In this document: positions 17,638 through 25,329 of the stretch, piece by piece
How positions within the stretch are numbered: the first letter of the stretch is position 1
Layout: each line of letters begins with the position of its first letter
Origin: Nibrella saemangeumensis
GTDB lineage: Bacteria; Bacteroidota; Bacteroidia; Cytophagales; Spirosomataceae
Length of the DNA: 64,000 nt
Assembly (NCBI RefSeq): GCF_039541915.1
Contig: NZ_BAABHD010000022.1
Span: 62,001-126,000 of the forward strand
Reading direction: 5' to 3'
Notes under the pieces: model-generated
Told to the model about the DNA's origin: nothing
Databases searched by the model: none
Seen by the model: the letters and a program-made list of their open reading frames with translations, nothing else
Program-made: the position numbers and the translations under genes

Positions 17638-18690
17638 ATGTATGAGGGAAAGCTTTGTTATTCACAGGAAGGAGAGGACGTATTAATAGAAAGGATACTG
17701 CATAATATTAACTATTCAGGGTCTTATATAGATGTTGGGGCGCATCATCCTATAAAGCTGTCCAATACATACAAATTTTACTGTGCTGGATGGAGAGGTA
17801 TTAATATAGAGGCTACACCTGGAAGTAGTAGTTTATTCAATAAAGTTAGGCCTCATGATATCAACATTGAAGCTCCAGTCTTTGACAAGGAGGAGGAATT
17901 GATATTTTATATGTTTAATCAACCTGAATTAAATACTTTTTCTAAAGAACATGCAAAGCAGTGGGACGGAAAAGGAGATATCCGAATAATTGAAAAAAGA
18001 AAGTTGAGAACTTCAATTCTTAATAAAATCATTGAAAGCACATATCCTAATAGTAAGGTCTTTGATATGTTGTCTATAGACGTTGAAGGCCTTGACTTAA
18101 GAATTTTAAAAACGGTTAATTTTGAGAAGTACAATTTTAACTTTGTTATAATAGAAGATGACGTGACGATGGATGGTATTTCATCAAGTCAAATATTTGA
18201 GTTTTTATATAGTAAGGGATATAAGCTGCAATCGAAGCTGTTTTTATCAAGTATATACTATTTTGATTATTCAAGTGCTCCGGGCCAGAAGTATCTTGAA
18301 AGACTTGGTATAGACGTTGCACCGGAGCTACTTACGATGAGTACATCAGCAAGTCGCATTATCGATTCTGTTGTTGAAATAAATGATGTTCTTAATAAAG
18401 ACAAACCAATTATCTTGGTGGATCAAGGAGAGTGGGCAATAGGTAATAAACTTGGAACTAGAAAAGTTTTGCCCTTCCTCGAGAAAGAAGGGCAGTATTG
18501 GGGCCCACCAAGTACTGATGATGAGGCAATTACTGAGCTAGAGCGGCAGAGGAAGTCTGGTGTTGCTTCTATAGTTTTTGCCTGGCCTTCTTTCTGGTGG
18601 CTTGGGTATTTTAAAGGAATGACTGAATATTTGAATCAAAGTTGTAAAAAGATACTTCAGAACGACCGTATTATAGTCTATAAGTTTTAA
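17638..18690 (+). CDS. FkbM family methyltransferase with C-terminal QYWGPP module
   Basis: This 350-residue protein starts with an FkbM-type methyltransferase domain (about 5-215): CYSQEGEDVLIERIL, YIDVGAHHP (SAM-binding Gly motif) and FDMLSIDVEGLDLRIL. FkbM proteins O-methylate sugars or polyketides. Residues about 257-350 form the same module found at the ends of the three upstream GT2 proteins: PIILVDQGEWAIG, EGQYWGPPSTDDEAITELE, FAWPSFWWLGYFKGM and QNDRIIVYKF. One module on two unrelated enzyme folds in adjacent genes suggests a shared docking or glycan-binding role (inference). The region is strongly AT-rich. The likely role is methylation of a sugar in the cassette A glycan. Confidence 0.82.
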   Translation: MYEGKLCYSQEGEDVLIERILHNINYSGSYIDVGAHHPIKLSNTYKFYCAGWRGINIEATPGSSSLFNKVRPHDINIEAPVFDKEEELIFYMFNQPELNTFSKEHAKQWDGKGDIRIIEKRKLRTSILNKIIESTYPNSKVFDMLSIDVEGLDLRILKTVNFEKYNFNFVIIEDDVTMDGISSSQIFEFLYSKGYKLQSKLFLSSIYYFDYSSAPGQKYLERLGIDVAPELLTMSTSASRIIDSVVEINDVLNKDKPIILVDQGEWAIGNKLGTRKVLPFLEKEGQYWGPPSTDDEAITELERQRKSGVASIVFAWPSFWWLGYFKGMTEYLNQSCKKILQNDRIIVYKF

Positions 18691-18726
18691 GAGCAAAATA
18701 GTTATTTAAAACTTTTAAATTTTTTT

Positions 18727-18747
18727 ACAAGCATTTTTAATGCTTGT
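18727..18747. repeat. Perfect hairpin between fkbM-like gene and acyltransferase
   Basis: The arms ACAAGCATT (18727-18735) and AATGCTTGT (18739-18747) pair exactly across a TTT loop. The T-run lies before, not after, the hairpin on the plus strand, so it does not look like a forward terminator. It sits 28 bases before the ATG of the next gene and could shape its translation or stabilise the upstream message. Confidence 0.45.
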
Positions 18748-18774
18748 TATTAGGTTCAAGTGGAAATCGAGCGA

Positions 18775-19407
18775 ATGAAGGTTTTTTCCATAGCACAAAT
18801 TTTTTTTAAGGATTTACAGTCCATTCTAAAGAAGCGCCCTAAAGGTAGAACTCTTGCTGACGGCAAGTTCATCCTTTATAAGAATGCAGTTGCAGAGATT
18901 CACGAGACAGCAAAAATAACTTTTGAGAACGGACGTTTGTATTTTAATAAACCCTGGATTAAGGGAGATCCGTTCCCTTCTCTTATAGGTGTTAGTGAGG
19001 GTGCTACACTTCAGGTGAAGGAAGATTTTGTAATCTACTCAGGTGCGCAAATTTATGTTTGCCCTAACGCAACCCTGATTTTAGGAAGTGGCTATATTAG
19101 TAATAACTTACATCTTAGCTGTTTTTCCAGAATTGAAATTGGGTACAATGTTGCTATTTCTACAAATGTTACCATTCGAGATTCAGATAACCATTTTATA
19201 AATACTCCAGGTCATATAATAAATCAGCCTATAAAAATTGGAAATAAAGTGTGGATAGGCATGAATGTGACTATTTTGAAGGGTGTCGAAATTGGTGACG
19301 GTGCTGTTATTGCAGCAGGTGCTGTTGTAAACAAGAGCATTCCAGCTGGATGTTTGGCTGGAGGTGTTCCGGCTAAAGTAATAAAAGAGAATGTTGAATG
19401 GTATTGA
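18775..19407 (+). CDS. Hexapeptide-repeat acyltransferase (sugar O-acetyltransferase type)
   Basis: This 210-residue protein is taken from the ATG at 18775; an in-frame GTG at 18760 would add five residues. The coils run from about 75 to 195. The segment [16 protein letters not shown] includes the DxDxH acid/base motif of acetyltransferases of the maltose/WbbJ kind, and [21 protein letters not shown] and [20 protein letters not shown] follow. It should acetylate a sugar hydroxyl using acetyl-CoA. Unlike the paired acyltransferases at 10273 and 10880 it stands alone, between the FkbM gene and an acyltransferase-3, and shows the low GC of this block. It closely resembles capsule and O-antigen acetyltransferases in form. 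Confidence 0.83.
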   Translation: MKVFSIAQIFFKDLQSILKKRPKGRTLADGKFILYKNAVAEIHETAKITFENGRLYFNKPWIKGDPFPSLIGVSEGATLQVKEDFVIYSGAQIYVCPNATLILGSGYISNNLHLSCFSRIEIGYNVAISTNVTIRDSDNHFINTPGHIINQPIKIGNKVWIGMNVTILKGVEIGDGAVIAAGAVVNKSIPAGCLAGGVPAKVIKENVEWY

Positions 19408-19428
19408 TTTGCCAATTCTTTATAGCTT

Positions 19429-21084
19429 ATGAAGGGTTTAATGAAGTATGGGCTGCTTTTAATAATATCGATAGCTTGTATAAAATGCTATTTTCTTTCT
19501 AAAGAATGGGAAGAGAAAAGAATTGTTAAGAAGGAGATTACTTATACTTCTAATATTGCCTCAGAGGTATTTATGGTATGGGGTATAAATTATTCGCAAT
19601 TGCCACCTGAAGAGTTCCGGCCTCAGGGTTCTTATGTTAAGGCTGGTTTGGTATATACAAAGTTAAATATTGTTGATGGTCAGTTTAAAACCGCAATCAG
19701 TTTACCAAACAAAACGATACTAAATTATTGGATGGTATCACGTAAGGATAAAAAAGGAAACTCGATTGACATTTGGGATACAGGTGGAGCGGGTAAAGAA
19801 TCCTTTTTTGTTACCTTCTCTGATGAAGTATTTTTTAAACCCGGTTATTTTATTTTTCTAGCGGGTTTCCTGCCGTTACTGCTGTTGTACTTATTTAATC
19901 AGCAAAGGAGTGATAGTATTATTGATGATAAGCGTTACAAAGTAAGCGAGTACATTCCCGAGCTTGATAGCATCAGAGCGATTGCTGTTTTGTTAGTCAT
20001 TTTTCATCATTGGCTGCCTAAGGATTCGTTACTGAATATTTTGCCAAATGGTTCTCTTGGCGTCAACATCTTTTTCGTTATAAGTGGTTATCTTATTACA
20101 GCCATACTTTTGAGGTCAAAAAAGCAGGTAGAAAGTAGCGTACTTGACATTTCAACAGTTTTCAAAAACTTTTATGTCAGAAGAACTCTTAGGATTTTTC
20201 CTATTTACTACCTTGTTCTAATTATTTTATTATTAGCAGAAAATCCTACTGTTAAAGAAGATGGGATATACTATTTTACATACACTGCTAATTTCTTGTT
20301 TTATTCGAAACAATTTTTTTCTAACCTTTCTCACTTTTGGTCATTAGCTGTTGAAGAACAATTCTATTTGCTTTGGCCTTGGCTTATTATTCTGGTTAAT
20401 AGAAAACTCCTTCCTTACCTTATTGCTTTATTTTTAATTATTGGAATTTCTTCTAATTATATTTTTACTGGTAGCGGTTATTGGGTATTTGTACTAACCC
20501 CCGCTTGTTTCGATTCTTTTGCTATTGGTGCATTCTTGTCTTATTTAGTAGTTTACCGTCAAGACATTATTTCCAAGATTCGTCCTTTGTATAGCATTAT
20601 ACTATTTTTTGTTTTAGTTATTTTTATCTTAAGCTTATATAATTATACCTTTTTGCCAATTAGGACTATTCACTCTTTATTAGCTGTAACTATTATATAT
20701 TATTGCTTATTTGTTAATAATAGTCTAGTTGCTAATTATGTCCTAAAAAATAAATGGCTTATAAGAATTGGTAGAATAAGTTATGGTATGTACCTATACC
20801 ACTTCTTTACGCCGGTGATATTGTTATGGATTGTTAAAAACCTGGCTTCTGTAGGCCTTGATCTTTCTTTTGACGCTTACATTCCTAGTAGCCTTAAATC
20901 GACAGTTGGCTTTCTCAAAGAGCTATTGTTCCTTATTTTTGTTTGCACCGTTTCCTGGTTGCTTATTGAGAAGCCATTGAATAATCTTAAAAAGAAGTTT
21001 GAATATAAACCTATTCTGAAAAGTACTTCTTATGGAATAGACACATTTGTGCCTACTGAGATTGAGCCGGTAAAGAAGGTTTGA
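19429..21084 (+). CDS. Acyltransferase-3 family membrane protein with N-terminal extracytoplasmic part
   Basis: Residues about 175-535 of this 551-residue protein form an OafA-like acyltransferase-3 domain: ELDSIRAIAVLLVIFHHW with the family's R and H residues, GSLGVNIFFVISGYLIT, YVRRTLRIFPIYYLV, and HFWSLAVEEQFYLLWPW. About ten membrane helices are visible. Ahead of it, one helix at about 5-22 is followed by roughly 120 polar residues and another helix at 144-160, an arrangement that would place a soluble domain outside the cytoplasm. The protein should move acyl groups across the inner membrane onto a glycan. A shortened, decayed relative lies at 31137-31724. The gene is among the most AT-rich in the window, suggesting acquisition by transfer. 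Confidence 0.88.
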   Translation: MKGLMKYGLLLIISIACIKCYFLSKEWEEKRIVKKEITYTSNIASEVFMVWGINYSQLPPEEFRPQGSYVKAGLVYTKLNIVDGQFKTAISLPNKTILNYWMVSRKDKKGNSIDIWDTGGAGKESFFVTFSDEVFFKPGYFIFLAGFLPLLLLYLFNQQRSDSIIDDKRYKVSEYIPELDSIRAIAVLLVIFHHWLPKDSLLNILPNGSLGVNIFFVISGYLITAILLRSKKQVESSVLDISTVFKNFYVRRTLRIFPIYYLVLIILLLAENPTVKEDGIYYFTYTANFLFYSKQFFSNLSHFWSLAVEEQFYLLWPWLIILVNRKLLPYLIALFLIIGISSNYIFTGSGYWVFVLTPACFDSFAIGAFLSYLVVYRQDIISKIRPLYSIILFFVLVIFILSLYNYTFLPIRTIHSLLAVTIIYYCLFVNNSLVANYVLKNKWLIRIGRISYGMYLYHFFTPVILLWIVKNLASVGLDLSFDAYIPSSLKSTVGFLKELLFLIFVCTVSWLLIEKPLNNLKKKFEYKPILKSTSYGIDTFVPTEIEPVKKV

Positions 21085-21175
21085 TTATATATAAGCATGA
21101 TTTGTATAAAGTTTAATAATGTGATTTTGCTCTTGTGTAGAGTTCTTTGTTGAATAGATTCATTTCATTAATATC

Positions 21176-22309
21176 ATGAGTTTAACAGTTTGTTTGACAG
21201 TAACTACTCTTTATTATCCCGAGGGTGGAGGTAATCTCTGGTTGTATTTAAACTGGGCTCTTAGCTTTAAATCTTTAGGTTGTCGGGTTATTTGGTTGGA
21301 AGCTGTGTATAAAGATACACCTGTCGACAAGCTTAATGAATTAGTGGTTAATCTTAAGAATCGGTTATCGCCTTATGGCTTGTCAAATGATGTGGCTCTT
21401 TGGCTGCCAGTTGAAGGTCCTATACCTGCTGAGAAGCTTTGTGGTTGCTTGGATATTGACTTTGCTAGTGTTGAGTCAGATATTTTAGTAAACCAATATT
21501 ACGAAATGTCTGATGAGGTTCTTCGAAAATTTAAACGAACGGCCTTATTGGATATCGATCCTGGTCAGGTGCAGGTTTGGGTAAAAAATGGCGTTTTAAA
21601 CATAAGGAAGCACGATTACTACTTTACAATTGGTGAGAATATTAAACCTTCTTACTTAAAGTCGATTAATGCTACTGTTTCCTGGATTCATATCCCCCCT
21701 TGTGTTTCGCTGGAAGCTTGGCCGGTGATCAAAGCTGCTGCTGATGCCCCTTTTACAACTGTTTCCCACTGGTATTCGTCATGGGATGAACTAGACGGAG
21801 AGTTGTACGCAAATGGTAAAAAAGATGGTTTTCTTCCTTTTCTGGATTTGCCAAACCATACCACCAAAGAGCTAGAGCTCTGTATCTATCTTGGAGAAAA
21901 CAGTCAAAATGAACGTAACATGCTTGAAAATCTTGGTTGGCGTGTTTCTGAGAGTAACATTGTAACATCCTCAGCAGCAAAATATCAGGACTATATTCAA
22001 AAATCGTTCGGGGAATTTAGTTGTGCGAAGCCAGCGTATGTCAAGATGCAGAATGCCTGGGTAAGCGATCGGACCATTTGTTACCTGGCTAGTGGAAAGC
22101 CTGTTGTACTTGAAGATACTGGTCCAAGTGCCTTTCTTCCACACGATGAAGGATATCTGCGTTTTACTGATTTGGCCGGTGCAATCAAGTGTGTAGAAAA
22201 GGTAGCTTTAGATTATGATAAACATTGCTCCGCTGCCCGAGCCTTGGCCGAGGAGTATTTCAATGGACGCAAAGTCACCCAAAAGTTACTGGATCGGGTG
22301 ATGAATTGA
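21176..22309 (+). CDS. Glycosyltransferase-like protein (GT-B fold suspected), copy 3
   Basis: This 377-residue protein is related to the genes at 11589 and 12844. It begins TVCLTVTTLYYPEGGGNLWL and LGCRVIWLEAVY, and ends with NAWVSDRTICYLASGKPVV (from residue 293) and EDTGPSAFLPHDEGYLRF, matching the donor-site end of the other two. The central motif LLDIDPGQVQVW parallels VYIDVDPAYS in copy 2. It is separated from its relatives by seven genes and lies after the acyltransferase-3, with a 91-base gap. The class is inferred from family resemblance. I cannot name the sugar. Confidence 0.66.
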   Translation: MSLTVCLTVTTLYYPEGGGNLWLYLNWALSFKSLGCRVIWLEAVYKDTPVDKLNELVVNLKNRLSPYGLSNDVALWLPVEGPIPAEKLCGCLDIDFASVESDILVNQYYEMSDEVLRKFKRTALLDIDPGQVQVWVKNGVLNIRKHDYYFTIGENIKPSYLKSINATVSWIHIPPCVSLEAWPVIKAAADAPFTTVSHWYSSWDELDGELYANGKKDGFLPFLDLPNHTTKELELCIYLGENSQNERNMLENLGWRVSESNIVTSSAAKYQDYIQKSFGEFSCAKPAYVKMQNAWVSDRTICYLASGKPVVLEDTGPSAFLPHDEGYLRFTDLAGAIKCVEKVALDYDKHCSAARALAEEYFNGRKVTQKLLDRVMN

Positions 22310-22437
22310 GGCACAATTCAGCTTCTTGCTTGGGTTTTATTAACCTTTCACTTTTTAGAGTGGGTTTGGTTTATTCTTTGTAATTATCAACTAAACCGTG
22401 AGCCTGCTTTTATTGCCTGCTACCTTTAAATTTAAAC

Positions 22438-23067
22438 ATGATGAGTAGTGATAGCATTCTCCTCATTGAGTCGCATGTCTCATATGCGCAGCGAAAGGCT
22501 GCTATGATGCAGGAGCCGAGACTGATTTGGCTAACTGGTTTATCGGGCTCCGGTAAAAGCACACTGGCTTTGCGGCTGGAACATTATCTGTTTTGCCGGG
22601 GCTATAAAGTCTGTATCTTAGATGGTGATAACATCAGAAATGGCTTATGTAATGACTTGGGGTTCAGTGAAGAAGATCGTGAGGAAAATTTAAGACGCGT
22701 TGGTGAAACAGCTAAGTTAATGCTGGATGCTGGATTGATTGTTATTGCTGCATTTATCTCTCCATACGAAGCGGGGCGAAATGCCATTCGGAATAAGGCT
22801 GGTCTGGACAGATTTATTGAGGTTTATGTAAATTGTACTATCGAAGCTTGTGTAAATCGGGATGTGAAGGGGCTCTACGCTAGGGCGAGAAATGGCATTA
22901 TTCCTGATTTTACTGGTATTAGCGCTCCATATGAGCCCCCTACGGCTCCTGATGTTGTGGTCGATACCGTTGAGGAGTCTATAGACGAATCGTTGCTGAA
23001 AATCATTCAATTTTTAGAGTCGAAGGTTGAGTTAGTGGATAGAGTACCTGTTATGCTTCCACAGTGA
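22438..23067 (+). CDS. cysC: Adenylylsulfate (APS) kinase
   Basis: This 209-residue protein is a complete APS kinase. Walker A GLSGSGKS lies at 34 on, DGDNIRNGLCNDLGFS follows (APS-binding Asp and Arg), then EENLRRVGE, FISPYEAGR and GLYARARNG with the Lys/Arg lid, and FTGISAPYEPP. It phosphorylates APS to PAPS, the sulfate donor for sulfotransferases or the substrate for PAPS reductase. CysC usually sits with ATP sulfurylase genes cysD and cysN; here it is alone at the end of a glycan locus. That placement suggests PAPS supply for a sulfated glycan, but no sulfotransferase is recognisable in the window. The 129-base gap before it and its less AT-rich composition suggest a separate transcript. 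Confidence 0.92.
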   Translation: MMSSDSILLIESHVSYAQRKAAMMQEPRLIWLTGLSGSGKSTLALRLEHYLFCRGYKVCILDGDNIRNGLCNDLGFSEEDREENLRRVGETAKLMLDAGLIVIAAFISPYEAGRNAIRNKAGLDRFIEVYVNCTIEACVNRDVKGLYARARNGIIPDFTGISAPYEPPTAPDVVVDTVEESIDESLLKIIQFLESKVELVDRVPVMLPQ

Positions 23068-23406
23068 AGGTTAGATTATTCTGAACAATTACCTTTAGCA
23101 AAAGCAAATCAGGCAGCTTGTAATTTTATTGTCAGGTAGCTGACCTTTATAGGATTGACGCTTTTCTCGGAATAAGGTGGCTAGAAACTCTACAGTTATG
23201 AGTGCATTGGCGAATGAATCAAGCCAGTAGGCACTAACCATCACTCTGAACGATCATATTGCCTGATTGATGAGCGTAGTTAAAAGTTTCGGCTAAACTG
23301 AAGAACATGTTCTGCATTCCTTCAGGGCCGGTGAGGTTGCACTGGAAAATCAGTATATTGCTCTGTACTCAGGTAATAGCTGGATTATTCCTCATTCAAG
23401 GATTGT
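23068..23406. other. Non-coding region with a short open relic
   Basis: This 339-base spacer lies between the APS kinase and the phosphatase gene. The palindrome GAACATGTTC lies near 23306. On the reverse strand 23234-23368 is open and reads like protein (listed separately). No terminator or clear promoter was found. Confidence 0.5.
23234..23368 (-). pseudogene. Possible gene relic, 44 codons open
   Basis: The reverse strand is open between two stop codons here, with protein-like composition (for example FFSLAETFNYAHQSGNMIVQ). There is no start codon until residue 13 and no Shine-Dalgarno-like sequence. I do not recognise a family. It may be the remains of a gene lost between cassettes A and B, or chance. 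Confidence 0.22.
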
Positions 23407-24798
23407 ATGTTCTTCAAAATTAAATACCCTGAACTGGTAGCCCTTCTACTGCTCCCGTTATCTATTGCAGCGCAGACGCATAAGTCATATGTGCCAACCC
23501 CTTATCCGGATCGGATTATTTTGGGTTGGCAGGACAACCCGGCCACATCGCAGTCTGTTAACTGGCGAACCGATTCGACGATAACCAAAGCTGTTGGGGC
23601 TATCATTGAGGCAGATCCATCGCCTGAATTCGTGGCCAAAGCCGCTATCATTCCGGCTTCGACCGAAAGCATCGTCATAGAAGGCAAGCAGGTTTTGTAC
23701 CACTCGGTGCATTTCAGGAATTTGAAACCGGCTACTCAGTACAGCTATCGGGTGGGCAATGGCACATATTGGAGCGAGTGGTTTCATTTTAAAACGGCTG
23801 AAGATCGGCCGTCTCCTTTTTCGTTTTACTATTTCGGCGATGCTCAGAACGATATTCGGTCGCTCTGGTCGCGGGCTATACGTGGCGCTTATTCGACGCT
23901 ACCCAAAGCTCAGCTTATGATTCATGCCGGAGATCTGATTACCACATCGAATGCCGACTGGCAATGGGGCGAATGGTTTGAGGCCGGTGGCTGGATCAAC
24001 GGCATGGTGCCAACGCTGGCTACGCCAGGTAACCACGAATATTTCCTGGATTCTTCCGGCAAACGCCGGGTCTCGTACCATTGGCGACCGTCGTTTGTAT
24101 TGCCCGAAAACGGCCCGGAGCGGTTAAAAGAGACAGCCTACTTCTTCGATTATCAGGGCGTTCGCTTTATTTCGCTGGACTCGCAGGCGGCTCTGCTCGA
24201 TTCGACTGTGCTGGACCTGCAGGCTGGTTGGGTAACGGACGTTCTGACCAAAAACCCGAATCGATGGACAGTTGTGGTTCATCATCATCCTATTTATTCG
24301 ACCAAGAGTGGGCGTGATAATGACGAGTGGCGCAACCGGATGGAGCCGATTTACCGAAAGTATGGGGTTGATCTGGTTTTACAGGGCCATGACCATACCT
24401 ATGGCCGGGGGCTCAATATGCCGCTGGGAACCAGTCGTAAGCACCCTAATGGACCTATATATGTGGTGTCGGTGAGTGGGCCAAAAATGTACGACATTGG
24501 TCTGCAGGACTGGATGGACCGGGCAGCTTCGAATACGCAGTTGTTTCAGATAATTTCGGTCGATAAAGATAAATTGGCTTATCGGTCATATACCGTTACG
24601 GGGCAACTCTATGACTCGTTTGACTTACTGAAAAGTAACAAGGGTAAGAATACGCTCGTCGATCAGGCGCCAACTCTCTTGCCCGAGCGACTCGAATTGC
24701 CGGCCGAATATCAGAAACGATACAATCCAGATCAGTTGGAGGAGTACAACCGCCGGTTTAAGGAGTACAAAGCGCGAAAACAGGCAGGGAAATTATAG
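23407..24798 (+). CDS. Purple-acid-phosphatase-like metallophosphoesterase, exported
   Basis: This 463-residue protein begins with a signal peptide (about 1-21, ending in IAAQ). A fibronectin-III-like domain (about 30-130; VHFRNLKPATQYSYRVG) comes first, as in purple acid phosphatases. The metal-binding motifs follow in order: GDAQND at 144, HAGD at 173, GNHEY at 208, VVHHHPIY near 281 and GHDHTYGRG at 327. The enzyme should hydrolyse phosphate esters outside the cytoplasm. It lies between cassettes A and B in its own transcription unit with GC-rich codons, unlike the block before it. A role in glycan or phosphate metabolism is possible, but position is the only evidence. Confidence 0.88.
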   Translation: MFFKIKYPELVALLLLPLSIAAQTHKSYVPTPYPDRIILGWQDNPATSQSVNWRTDSTITKAVGAIIEADPSPEFVAKAAIIPASTESIVIEGKQVLYHSVHFRNLKPATQYSYRVGNGTYWSEWFHFKTAEDRPSPFSFYYFGDAQNDIRSLWSRAIRGAYSTLPKAQLMIHAGDLITTSNADWQWGEWFEAGGWINGMVPTLATPGNHEYFLDSSGKRRVSYHWRPSFVLPENGPERLKETAYFFDYQGVRFISLDSQAALLDSTVLDLQAGWVTDVLTKNPNRWTVVVHHHPIYSTKSGRDNDEWRNRMEPIYRKYGVDLVLQGHDHTYGRGLNMPLGTSRKHPNGPIYVVSVSGPKMYDIGLQDWMDRAASNTQLFQIISVDKDKLAYRSYTVTGQLYDSFDLLKSNKGKNTLVDQAPTLLPERLELPAEYQKRYNPDQLEEYNRRFKEYKARKQAGKL

Positions 24799-25329
24799 AC
24801 GTAGAAATTGTTCTGGTATAGCAAGAGGGAGGACGTAATACAGAAAAGAAGAATTCCTAAAAGTTAATAATGAAGCAACCCAGCTCATTTGACGTGAAGT
24901 CAGATTAACTGGCTATATAGTTACATATAATCGTTTTAAGTTTAATATGATATCTAGGCATTAACGTATATATACTTAGGCAAACTAATAGTAACTGTAA
25001 TCTTGTTCTTTAGGAAAATTCATGAGCAATATTCAACTAAAAAATAAAATAGCTCATAATCAGTGTTTTAATTAAGATTTCATCTGGACACCTCTTTATT
25101 CATCTACTTTTACGCTTCGTAAGCGTACCTACGTTTTTCTTAGGTATATAATGCAGGATCAGTTTTAATATTTCATGCCTGCTTTATGATACGCGTTCAC
25201 TAATCTCTTCTTATTACTGGCCGCTGGGATCGATTGCGTACTGATTGACGTCTGCGCTTGCTGAAAGCTCTTTGTATTCTGATCCAGAATATTCTATAAA
25301 ATCTGTAAACTAACCAGTTTTTGCTTCAT
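24799..25329. other. Non-coding AT-rich region upstream of cassette B
   Basis: This spacer of about 530 bases holds no credible gene on either strand. A perfect 7-bp hairpin (TACGCTT-CGT-AAGCGTA, 25111-25127) is the clearest structure; the T-run after it begins only seven bases later, so it is a poor terminator. The stretch resembles the one before cassette A in length and composition, and may hold a distant promoter and long leader. No exact TAnnTTTG element was seen. Confidence 0.5.

Noticed and set aside
8466..23067. Prophage or integrative element
   Set aside because: Base composition differs, but no integrase, transposase, phage gene or direct repeats at the edges were seen.
25111..25127. 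Rho-independent terminator
   Set aside because: The hairpin is only 7 bp and the T-run does not follow it directly; kept only as a hairpin note.
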